Positions 41,146 through 49,166 of a stretch of 64,000 nt of DNA are shown here, piece by piece. The notes under the pieces were generated by a model. It was given only the letters and a program-made list of their open reading frames with translations. It was not told the origin of the DNA and ran no database searches. How positions within the stretch are numbered: the stretch's first letter is position 1; every line of letters begins with the position of its first letter. This stretch comes from Pseudothauera hydrothermalis (lineage in GTDB: Bacteria; Pseudomonadota; Gammaproteobacteria; Burkholderiales; Rhodocyclaceae), in assembly GCF_003345255.1 (NCBI RefSeq), contig NZ_CP029331.1:1860001-1924000 (forward strand), given 5' to 3'. A program made the translations under genes and the position numbers.

Positions 41146-42250
41146 ATGGAAGCCGAACGCCTGAACGCCATCGCCGAAAAACTGGCCGACCTCGCCGCGC
41201 GCGGTCGCGAGCTGCGGAGGTATCTTTGACTACGATGCCAAGGCATCGAAACTCGAAGAGGTCAATCGCGCGCTGGAAGACCCGGCGGTGTGGAACGACG
41301 CCGAGCGCGCACAGGAACTCGGCAAGGAAAAACGCGCGCTCGAAGACGTTGTGCTGACCCTGCAGCAGATCGACCGGCAAGCGGCCGATCTCAAAGAACT
41401 CTTTGAGCTGGCCGAAGCCGAAGGTGATCAAGCCACCCTGGAGGCGGTCGAGGCCGACTTGGGCGGGCTGGAAGCGAGCGTGCATAAGCTCGAATTCCGC
41501 CGCATGTTCTCCAACCCGATGGATCCGCATAATTGCTTCATTGAAATCCAGGCCGGCGCGGGCGGCACCGAAGCGCAGGACTGGGCCGGCATGCTGCTGC
41601 GCATGTACCTGCGTTACTGCGAGCGCAAAGGCTTTGCCACCGAAGTTTTGGAGGAGTCCGAAGGCGAAGTGGCGGGCATCAAAGGGGCGACGGTCAAGGT
41701 CAATGGCGACTACGCCTACGGCTTCTTGCGCACTGAGACCGGCATCCACCGCCTGGTGCGCAAAAGCCCGTTCGACGCCAACGCCCGCCGCCACACCAGC
41801 TTTTGCTCGGTTTTCGTGTATCCGGAAGTGGATGATTCGATCGAGATCGAAATCAATCCCGCGGACCTGCGCATCGACACCTACCGCGCCTCGGGCGCCG
41901 GCGGGCAGCACATCAACAAAACGGATTCCGCAGTGCGGATCACGCACGAGCCCACCGGCATCGTGGTGCAATGCCAAAACGACCGCTCGCAGCACAAGAA
42001 CAAAGCCGAGGCCATGTCCATGCTGAAGGCGCGCCTGTACGAGCTGGAGCTACGCAAACGCCAGTCTGAGCAGCAGAAGCTGGAAGAAAGCAAAAGCGAC
42101 ATCGGCTGGGGTCACCAGATCCGCAGCTATGTGCTGGACCAGTCGCGGATCAAGGACCTGCGCACAAACTACGAAGTCGGCAATACCCAGGCGGTGCTCG
42201 ATGGCGATCTGGATGACTTCATTGCCGCCAGCCTGAAACAAGGCGTTTGA
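41146..42250 (+). CDS. prfB: Peptide chain release factor 2, with programmed +1 frameshift
   Basis: RF2 ends translation at UGA and UAA. The gene starts at the ATG at 41146 and runs 27 codons to an in-frame TGA at 41227-41229. It continues in the +1 frame from GAC at 41228 to the stop at 42250, giving 367 residues in total. The stop-codon recognition motif SPF is at 207-209 and the catalytic GGQ at 252-254, positions that only fit the frameshifted product. A low RF2 level favours the shift, so the gene regulates itself. Confidence 0.97.
41216..41230 (+). promoter_or_regulatory. prfB programmed frameshift signal
   Basis: The internal Shine-Dalgarno-like GGAGG (41216-41220) is followed by TAT, the slippery CTT (41224-41226), the TGA stop and C (41227-41230). 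This is the classical RF2 autoregulation site, although the stimulatory element is GGAGG rather than the AGGGGG of E. coli. Confidence 0.95.
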
Positions 42251-42298
42251 ACCGCATTGCGCAGCCACGGCCGCGCGCCTTATTGAGCACCGACCACC

Positions 42299-43630
42299 TT
42301 GAATACGCCACTGGATCTTGCCGAATTCCTGGCCCCGGGGGTAAGCGCCGACGAAGTACCGGAACTGGCCGCACTGACGGCGGCCCGCCCCTTGGTCGAC
42401 GCCTTCATCACCTTGTTTCGCGGCACCGAGGCCGAGGTGTTGATGCGCCTTCTGGTGTTGCGTGAGATCGGCCGAGACACCGATGCCCCGCGCTGGTCGC
42501 CAGAAGCACTGCGCGCGCGTTTCACTTATCTTGACCCGGTCAAGCTGGAAACCGTGCTCAAGCGCCTGCGCGACAACGCCCTGCTCAGCTTTGCCGCGGA
42601 TGGCCACTACCATCTGTCCGACATCGGCCGCAATGCGGTGGCCGCATTGGCCATGCTGCTGCGCTTTAGCGAAGAAGAAGAAGATGTCGAACTGGGTTTT
42701 CTCACCGCGCAATTGGCGGGTTTGCAAGCGGTGGGCGGACTGACCCAGGAAGCGCTAGGCCATCTGCTCGGCAAACTCAACGAGCTGACCTGGCATTTCG
42801 AAGAGGCGATCGCCTCCGGTTCGGAGTTTCACATCGTCGCTGCGCGCCGGCGCCTGTCGGCCAACGAAAAATGGCTGGCTCGCGGCACCGAGATTCTGCG
42901 CAAACTACTGGCCGATCCAGAAGTGCCTTTCGAGGTTGCCCAGGTGGCCCAACGCATCGGTCTGGCGCAGTCGCGCCTGGCCCGCGCCGACGCCAGCTTT
43001 CAGCGTGCGCTCAACAAGATCGAGGCGCAACGTGTCACCCTGGGCGCCTCCGGCATTTCCTCCTCGGACGTTTCCGCCTGGCTGCGCACGCTCGATGCCG
43101 CCGCCTTGGCAGCCTTTGCCGACGACGCCTTCGCGCTGGTGCCGGAAATTCCGCTGCTGGCCGGCGGCCACGAGCTGCTCGACCGCGCCGAGGCGGTACT
43201 GTCCGAAGATGTGCGTGCGCAAGAGATCGATGCCGCACTGCCGCCGGCGGACGCAACCGAGATTGGCGCCGCCCCGGAAACCGAAGACCTGGCCTTGCTG
43301 CAACACTTTGCCGCGCGCCTGGGGCAGTTGTCGCAACCGGCCCGTCTGGCCGAGGTGGTAGTGGGCGGCGGCTTTGCCCCGGCCGCTTATCGCCTGTCGT
43401 TACTGGCCCTATTGGCCGACGGTGACCTTATAGACGCCAGCGCCGGTCCCGCCGAAGGCCCGGTGGGCGAGTTCATGCGCCTGCCGCTGGACGTACTGTT
43501 CGGCGACACCCTGGAGACGGTAGACGCAGACGAGATTGCGCTGATCTCCTCAGGCCGGGTCGCCCCACGCGGCAGCGCCCCCGCCGCCGACAACCGCTCA
43601 CCTGCCCCCCTCCCACAAGAGATCCGCTGA
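42299..43630 (+). CDS. jetA: Wadjet-like JetA (MksF-type kleisin) subunit
   Basis: I assign this 443-residue protein mainly by operon context. It is followed by a DUF4194-like gene, an SMC-like ATPase and a Toprim protein, the gene order of Wadjet jetABCD. It is acidic and helical, with a winged-helix-like N terminus (about 40-125, TEAEVLMRLLVLREIG to HYHLSDIGRNAVAAL). A long helical middle (about 140-280) and a C-terminal winged-helix-like part (about 335-425) follow. In Wadjet, JetA is the kleisin that links the SMC heads. The start is TTG at 42299; no ATG lies nearby and the ribosome site is weak. Its stop overlaps the jetB start by one base. Confidence 0.7.
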   Translation: MNTPLDLAEFLAPGVSADEVPELAALTAARPLVDAFITLFRGTEAEVLMRLLVLREIGRDTDAPRWSPEALRARFTYLDPVKLETVLKRLRDNALLSFAADGHYHLSDIGRNAVAALAMLLRFSEEEEDVELGFLTAQLAGLQAVGGLTQEALGHLLGKLNELTWHFEEAIASGSEFHIVAARRRLSANEKWLARGTEILRKLLADPEVPFEVAQVAQRIGLAQSRLARADASFQRALNKIEAQRVTLGASGISSSDVSAWLRTLDAAALAAFADDAFALVPEIPLLAGGHELLDRAEAVLSEDVRAQEIDAALPPADATEIGAAPETEDLALLQHFAARLGQLSQPARLAEVVVGGGFAPAAYRLSLLALLADGDLIDASAGPAEGPVGEFMRLPLDVLFGDTLETVDADEIALISSGRVAPRGSAPAADNRSPAPLPQEIR

Positions 43631-44337
43631 TGGAACAGGACATCAGAACCCTGACCGCGCGTCTGTTGGCCAACCGTTGGCTGCCGCGCAACGACCGCCT
43701 GGTGCGCCGCGCGCTGGTCGATGAAACCTTCCGTGTGGAGCTGGACCAGCGCTTGGCCGCAGTGGGCCTGCAACTGTTGGACAACCCCTACGCAGGCCAT
43801 GTCGCCACGGCCCTGAGCGCGGAGATGATCGAGCCGGTATTCGGCGCCCGGCGCGAATATGCCGCCAGCAACATCGGCTTGACCCGCGACGAGATCGCCC
43901 TGCTGGTGGTGATCTGGTCGCTGATCGTGCTGCCCAAGCGCGAACGCCAAGTCACCCGCCGCGAAGTGGCCGATGACGGCCAGGGCGACATGTTCGGCAC
44001 CGAAAAACCGGTGGAGCACGGCCACACAGTCTCCGCCGGCATCCCGGAAGCTTCGCTGATCGCCGACTTTGGTCCTTTGCTCGGCGGGCGCAGTCGGGTC
44101 AAAAACTTCATGCTCGGCAAGCTCGCCCGCTTGGGTTTCATCGAACGCAAAAACGGTGTCGTGCTCGAAGGTCCGCTGCTCGATGTGGCGCTGGATTACC
44201 GGGTACTGGCCGATCGCATCATCCACGGCGCGCTCGCCGAAGTGATTGCCCGCGCCGGCCACCCGCTGCCCCCAACCGGCGCATTTGAGCTCGCCGACGT
44301 GCTGCCGGATGAGGACGACGTAGAGGAAGACGCCTGA
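43630..44337 (+). CDS. jetB: Wadjet-like JetB (MksE-type, DUF4194-like) subunit
   Basis: This 235-residue protein is probably the winged-helix accessory subunit (KITE/MksE role) that binds the kleisin. It shows TRDEIALLVVIWSLIVLPKRERQVTRRE (about 75-105) and a second winged-helix-like stretch (SRVKNFMLGKLARLGFIERK, about 156-175). The C-terminal tail is acidic (DVLPDEDDVEEDA). The ATG shares a base with the jetA stop, and jetC begins 1 base after its stop, so stoichiometric expression is expected. Sequence similarity to known JetB proteins could not be tested here. Confidence 0.7.
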   Translation: MEQDIRTLTARLLANRWLPRNDRLVRRALVDETFRVELDQRLAAVGLQLLDNPYAGHVATALSAEMIEPVFGARREYAASNIGLTRDEIALLVVIWSLIVLPKRERQVTRREVADDGQGDMFGTEKPVEHGHTVSAGIPEASLIADFGPLLGGRSRVKNFMLGKLARLGFIERKNGVVLEGPLLDVALDYRVLADRIIHGALAEVIARAGHPLPPTGAFELADVLPDEDDVEEDA

Positions 44338-44338
44338 C

Positions 44339-47131
44339 ATGTTCCACATCAAACAACTCGAACTCGTCCATTGGGATTACTGGCGTCGTTTTACGCTGCC
44401 GCTGGACGCCCAGATCATCACCATCGTCGGCCCCAACGGCTCGGGCAAAACCACGCTGCTCGACGCGCTGCGCACCTTGTTCGCGCTGCGTTGCTCTGGT
44501 AAGCGCGATTTTCGCCGTTACGTGCGCCGCGCCGAGCGCAGCTTTGCATGGATTCGGGCGGTGGTCGCCAACCAGCCCGGCGCCAGCGGACGACGCCCGT
44601 TTTTTCCCTGCCTGCAGGACGAAGTCACCCTGGCTTGCCGGATCCGCCGCGCCGGCGGTGAATGGACACGCGACTACACCATCGTCGATGGCAATGTCGC
44701 CATCGAAGCACTGGAAAACACCGACGACTGGATCGGCCTGCGCGATTACCAAAGCCGGCTCGCCTGGGGCGGTCTGACGCCGGCCATTGCCAAGGTACTG
44801 GCACTGGAACAAGGCGATACCGACAAACTTTGCGAGTACTCGCCCAAAGCGCTACTGGAACTGGTCTTCGACGTGTTCGGCGACAAAGAAGTGCTGGACA
44901 ACTACGAAGCGGCGCGCGCCGAGCAAAAAAACGCCGAACGTGAACTCGACGACCTGGGCCTGGATCTCGAGCGTCTGCGTGCTCAAGCCGAAGCCCGCCG
45001 TCTGGAAGCCGACAACTATCTGCAGTGGAAACAGCTCCACGACGAAGCGCAGGCTTTGGAGAGCGAAATCGTGCCGCGCCTGGAAGCGGCCGAACTGGCG
45101 CGTTTGGCCGCCAGCGAGCGCGAGCAACTTGCCGCGGAAAAGCGCGAACGCGCTGCCCGTCAAGCCGAGCGCGCCCTGGCGCAAACACGCCTTGACGCGG
45201 TGCGCGCGGAAAAAGCCGCCGCCGAAGCCGAACAGCGCCGATTGAAGGATGCGCTACGCGAGATCGACACCGCGTTTCTTGACGCCCGCGACCGGGTGCG
45301 CGATCTGGAAAAACTACTGGCCGAACGCGATGCCCTGCGCACCCAGCTCGCCGCCGAACACGGCGCGGATGCGTTGGAGCTGGAACGCCAGCATGAAGCG
45401 GCCGAAGCCGCGCTGGCCCAGCTACGCACACAGGAGCGCGAGCTGGTGGCGAAGTTCGAGGCGTGCTCCGAGGATCTACGCACCGCCAAAAGCCGCAGCG
45501 GCCCGCCGGCCGAGCCGGAAGTGGTGCGCTTTCGCGCCCTGCTCAAGGAGGCCGGCATTGCCCACCGCAGCCTCGCCGAAGTGGTCGAAGTCACCGACGC
45601 TGCCTGGCAAGCGGCGGTGGAAGCGGTGCTGCGCCCATACCGCCATGTGATTCTGCTCGAACGCGAATCCGACCGCCACACCGCCTGGGCATTGGGCGAG
45701 CGCGAACGCTTCCGTCACTTCCTGGTGCCCGAACGCGAACCCGCCCCGCCGGCGCGCGCGCACAGTCTGGCCGAAGTCGTCAGCTTCAGCGCGCCGGTGC
45801 CGCGTTGGCTCACCGATTTACTCAATCGCATCCGCAGGGTGGAAAACGTCGACGCCGCGCGGAAGCTGCCGCCCGAGACCGAATGGCTCACCCGCGACGG
45901 CTACCACCGTGAGCGCCGCGGCGCCCGCCACCTGGGCAGGCCGACCGATTTTTACTTTGGCGAACTCGCCCGTCAAAGCCGCATCGCCCGACTGGAAGAC
46001 GACATCCGCGCGTTCGACCGCGAACTGGCCGCGCTGCGCCCACAGGTGCAAGAGGCGGCCGATCGCCTCACCGCACTGCGGGCCCGCTTGCTGGGCCTAC
46101 ATTCTGCGCAACTACTGGCCGCCAAGGCCGACACCTATGCCGCAGCAGAAGCCGAATTGCCGCAGGCGCGCGCCGCGCTGGCCATGGTCGACACCGAGCG
46201 CAACACCCTGCAAAGCCAGCAGGACCAGCTTGGCCGCACACTCAACGGCATCGGCATCGAGCTCGAGCGCCGCGAACGCGAGCTGCGCGCCATCGATCAG
46301 CGCCTGTACGAGCTCGACCAGCACACCGCCCCGCGCCGCCACGCCCAGGCCGAACGTCTGAAACGCCTGCGCAGCCTGCGCCGCGGCATGCCTGCGCACT
46401 GGCGCGACCCGGCCGAGACCGCCTTGCTGGCAGAAAAATATGGCGACGCGCGCGGTGCCCGCCTGCAAGCCGAGCGTCTGCGCCGTCATCTAGACGAAGG
46501 CGATTGGATCACCGATCCGGCGGTGCTCACGCTGGCCGAGCGCCTGAAAGCCGACCTGGCCAAGCGCGAACAAGACTACCGCGACCGCCAAGGCTACTGT
46601 GCCACCACCCGACGGCTGACCGAAGAAGCGCGCAACGCCTATATCGCCAAGCTGCGCGCCACCGTGCGCCAATACGGCAAAAACCTCAAAGCGCTGGGAG
46701 AACTGGCCGGCGTGGGCGTCGACTGCCCGCCGCCGGCACTGGGCGCGGACGACCTGTCTCTTGCCCAGGCCGGCCTGGAAGTACGCTTTGACTTTGACCG
46801 CAAAGGCGCGGTGGGTTTAAACGACGGCGAAGCCTCCGGCGGCCAGCAGGTGATGAAGTCACTGATCCTGCTCATCGCCTTGCTGATGGATGACGCCCGC
46901 CCCGGCAGCTTCGTATTCATCGACGAGCCCTTCGCCCACCTGGATGTGGCCAACATCGACCGCGTCGGCAGCTTTCTGCGTGCCACCCGCGCGCAATACC
47001 TGATCACCACCCCGGTCACCCACAACGCCAATGTCTTCGCCCCCGCCCAGCTCACCCTGGTCACACGCAAGAAAAAACCGGGCGAAGACTGGGCACCGAC
47101 CATCGGTGTACTGGCCCGGACCGCCACCTAA
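44339..47131 (+). CDS. jetC: Wadjet-like JetC (MksB-type SMC ATPase)
   Basis: This 930-residue SMC-like ATPase has Walker A GPNGSGKT at residues 31-38 and an ASGGQ signature at 832-836. The Walker B is FVFIDEPFAHLD, with D862/E863. Long Ala/Glu/Arg coiled coils (about 185-390 and 540-770) flank a hinge-like globular part (about 395-510). In Wadjet, JetABC extrudes DNA loops and senses small closed circles, which JetD then cuts. The length is below that of the roughly 1,100-residue JetC proteins I know of, implying short arms. All ATPase motifs are intact. Confidence 0.82.
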   Translation: MFHIKQLELVHWDYWRRFTLPLDAQIITIVGPNGSGKTTLLDALRTLFALRCSGKRDFRRYVRRAERSFAWIRAVVANQPGASGRRPFFPCLQDEVTLACRIRRAGGEWTRDYTIVDGNVAIEALENTDDWIGLRDYQSRLAWGGLTPAIAKVLALEQGDTDKLCEYSPKALLELVFDVFGDKEVLDNYEAARAEQKNAERELDDLGLDLERLRAQAEARRLEADNYLQWKQLHDEAQALESEIVPRLEAAELARLAASEREQLAAEKRERAARQAERALAQTRLDAVRAEKAAAEAEQRRLKDALREIDTAFLDARDRVRDLEKLLAERDALRTQLAAEHGADALELERQHEAAEAALAQLRTQERELVAKFEACSEDLRTAKSRSGPPAEPEVVRFRALLKEAGIAHRSLAEVVEVTDAAWQAAVEAVLRPYRHVILLERESDRHTAWALGERERFRHFLVPEREPAPPARAHSLAEVVSFSAPVPRWLTDLLNRIRRVENVDAARKLPPETEWLTRDGYHRERRGARHLGRPTDFYFGELARQSRIARLEDDIRAFDRELAALRPQVQEAADRLTALRARLLGLHSAQLLAAKADTYAAAEAELPQARAALAMVDTERNTLQSQQDQLGRTLNGIGIELERRERELRAIDQRLYELDQHTAPRRHAQAERLKRLRSLRRGMPAHWRDPAETALLAEKYGDARGARLQAERLRRHLDEGDWITDPAVLTLAERLKADLAKREQDYRDRQGYCATTRRLTEEARNAYIAKLRATVRQYGKNLKALGELAGVGVDCPPPALGADDLSLAQAGLEVRFDFDRKGAVGLNDGEASGGQQVMKSLILLIALLMDDARPGSFVFIDEPFAHLDVANIDRVGSFLRATRAQYLITTPVTHNANVFAPAQLTLVTRKKKPGEDWAPTIGVLARTAT

Positions 47132-47143
47132 TCGGCCGCACGC

Positions 47144-48406
47144 ATGGCAAACGAAACCCTGAGTTGGTTGCCGCCCGACGCCGACGGAATTTCCACCGCC
47201 TGGATCAGCGACCCCACCCGCGCCAGCCTGCGCGGCAAGCGCTTGCGCCGCGCGTTCAACCGTCCGCAGCCCATGCTCGACACCTGGCCGGCCGCCTGGC
47301 GCACACTGCTGGCCCAGTGGGTACGCCGCGCCGACGCGGCCACCCATTACCGCTGCGCCACCTTGCTGGAACGCGCCGGCGCGCAGCAGGCCAACACCGC
47401 CTTTCAGCTCCTCCACCGCTTACTTGCCGACGGCTTGGTAGAGATACAAGAACGGCGCGATCCGCAACACCGCGACTGGCAAGCGCACAGCCTACGCTTC
47501 ATCGATCCTGCCGCGCTGCGCCGGGCACTAGCCCTGCCGGAACCGGACACCCACCGCCGTCAGTGGAATACGCTACGGGACACGCCGCTCGCCCTGCCGC
47601 AACTGGCCGCGGCACGGGCCACACTCACGCCGCTGCCGCCCAAGGTTGCACTCGAACGCCTGCAATTACTGATTGCGTTACAGCGCTGGCATGATGAGCA
47701 CCGCCATCGCAGCCAAGCAACCCGGCGAGACTTTGCCTGGTTTGCGTGCGCCGACACCAAGAAAATCACCGATAGCCAATGGCGCTGGCTGGCTGAAACG
47801 GTCGATCTCGCCGCCTTCGGCATCAGCGCGCATGCCCCCTTGCTATATTTGGCCGCCGATCTGACGCTCCAGAGCGCCGCCGGCTCAATCGAACTTGGTG
47901 CCCTGCCCGGCTTCATCGGTCTGCCGCCGCAAGCATTGCAAGCGATCATTGGCATCCACCGCCCACCCCTGCTCTGGCGGGTAGTGGAAAACCGCAGCGC
48001 CTTTGAAAAGGCGGCCGCTACCCGCGCGGCGGAGCAGGCGGTGCTTTGGCTGCCCGGCTATCCCCCCGGCTGGTGGGCAGAGGCCGTCTCCCGGCTGCTC
48101 GCGCTCGCACCCGCAGCGCTTGCGATTGCCTGCGACCCGGACCCCGACGGTATCGCCATTGCGCTGCAAACCGCCCGTCTGTGGCAAGAGGCCGGACAAC
48201 CCTGGTCGCCTTGGCAGATGAGCGCAGCCGCACTGCGCAGCCTGGCCCATCGTCGCCCCTTGAGCGAACGCGACCGCCAACTGCTGCACACCTTGCGCGC
48301 ACAGACACTGCCCGAACCGCTCGCCGAGCTGGCCGATGCAATGGTGGCGCTGGGCGAAAAAGGCGAACAGGAAAGCCTTTTCTGGTCACTCGGAACAACC
48401 GACTGA
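47144..48406 (+). CDS. jetD: Wadjet-like JetD (Toprim nuclease, DUF2220-like)
   Basis: The 420-residue protein has a C-terminal Toprim domain. The acidic metal ligands are E282 (VVENRSAFE) and D331/D333 in ACDPDPDGIAIAL, the usual Glu and Asp-x-Asp pattern, so the nuclease should be active. The N-terminal part (about 1-230) is helical, as in DNA-arm-binding JetD regions. In Wadjet this subunit cleaves plasmid DNA once loop extrusion by JetABC stalls. It follows jetC by 12 bases. Its last 21 bases overlap the convergent LysE-type gene. Confidence 0.82.
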   Translation: MANETLSWLPPDADGISTAWISDPTRASLRGKRLRRAFNRPQPMLDTWPAAWRTLLAQWVRRADAATHYRCATLLERAGAQQANTAFQLLHRLLADGLVEIQERRDPQHRDWQAHSLRFIDPAALRRALALPEPDTHRRQWNTLRDTPLALPQLAAARATLTPLPPKVALERLQLLIALQRWHDEHRHRSQATRRDFAWFACADTKKITDSQWRWLAETVDLAAFGISAHAPLLYLAADLTLQSAAGSIELGALPGFIGLPPQALQAIIGIHRPPLLWRVVENRSAFEKAAATRAAEQAVLWLPGYPPGWWAEAVSRLLALAPAALAIACDPDPDGIAIALQTARLWQEAGQPWSPWQMSAAALRSLAHRRPLSERDRQLLHTLRAQTLPEPLAELADAMVALGEKGEQESLFWSLGTTD

Positions 48407-49018
48407 GGCAATCGGCAGCCAGCCAAGCAAGCCCTCTTCCACACCGATCCACAGCGCGGTCGCAGCCAGAAGCGTGGCCATGGTGTAGTTGAACAACGCC
48501 AACACCCGCGGCTCGCGCAAGCGGTGGCGCAGACGGTCGCCGGCTGCGGCCCATAAGGTAATGCAAGGAAAATTCACCAGGGCGCACAGCGCCGCCAGCA
48601 TGGCAGCGGCCTGCCAGTCGGCCCCTTGAGGTAGAAACAGCAAGGCCACGTTGAGCACCATCATCCAGCCTTTGGGATTGACCCACTGGAACAGCGCGGC
48701 GCCGATGAAGCCCAGCGGTTGTCCCTGCCCGCGCGAGCCTGGCTGGCCAGCATGCGCCTGTCGCCAAGCGAGCCACAGCAAATAGCCGCAACCTACCGCC
48801 ACCAGCGCCGGACGCAAGGTGTTCAGCCAGGCCATCACCCAGGCCAGCGCACCGCCGACCAGCAGCACCTGCAGGCCGTGACCGATGCTGATACCCAGTA
48901 TGTGCGGCAGTGTGCGACGAAAGCCGAAGTTCACCCCACTGGCGGCAAGCATCAGGTTGTTGGGTCCCGGCGTGACCGACATGGTGGCCACATAAGTCAT
49001 CAGGGGTAGGTCGATCAT
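48386..49018 (-). CDS. LysE/RhtB-type amino-acid exporter
   Basis: The ATG at 49018 gives 210 residues; a GTG six codons upstream is possible. Six hydrophobic segments and the family start (MIDLPLMTYVATMSVTPGPNNLMLAASG) with the N-terminal PGPN motif identify a LysE-type inner-membrane exporter of amino acids or analogues. It is divergent from a MocR-type regulator gene with an inverted repeat between them, a common arrangement in which the PLP-binding regulator controls the transporter. Confidence 0.9.
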   Translation of the reverse strand: MIDLPLMTYVATMSVTPGPNNLMLAASGVNFGFRRTLPHILGISIGHGLQVLLVGGALAWVMAWLNTLRPALVAVGCGYLLWLAWRQAHAGQPGSRGQGQPLGFIGAALFQWVNPKGWMMVLNVALLFLPQGADWQAAAMLAALCALVNFPCITLWAAAGDRLRHRLREPRVLALFNYTMATLLAATALWIGVEEGLLGWLPIASVGCSE

Positions 49019-49106
49019 GGCGAAATGCTCCGACACAACAAGCGAGTGCGGACATTGTGCGGGCCTTTTGCATAAGGTTACAGCGCCAGATATTTCACTC
49101 TATACT

Positions 49107-49138
49107 GGTAACAGTTGATTTATAGAATAACTGTAACC
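49107..49138. promoter_or_regulatory. Inverted-repeat operator candidate between lysE-type and mocR-type genes
   Basis: GGTAACAGTT (49107-49116) and AACTGTAACC (49129-49138) form 10-bp arms with one mismatch, spaced by 12 A/T-rich bases. The repeat lies about 30 bases before the MocR gene and about 90 bases before the exporter gene, so one regulator could control both. Confidence 0.55.
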
Positions 49139-49166
49139 ATATGCCGGCGAGCCGGCTGTATCTGTC

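Noticed and set aside
41227-41229. In-frame TGA that could mark prfB as a broken gene
   Set aside because: It is the conserved RF2 programmed frameshift site (CTT-TGA-C with an upstream GGAGG), so the gene is intact.
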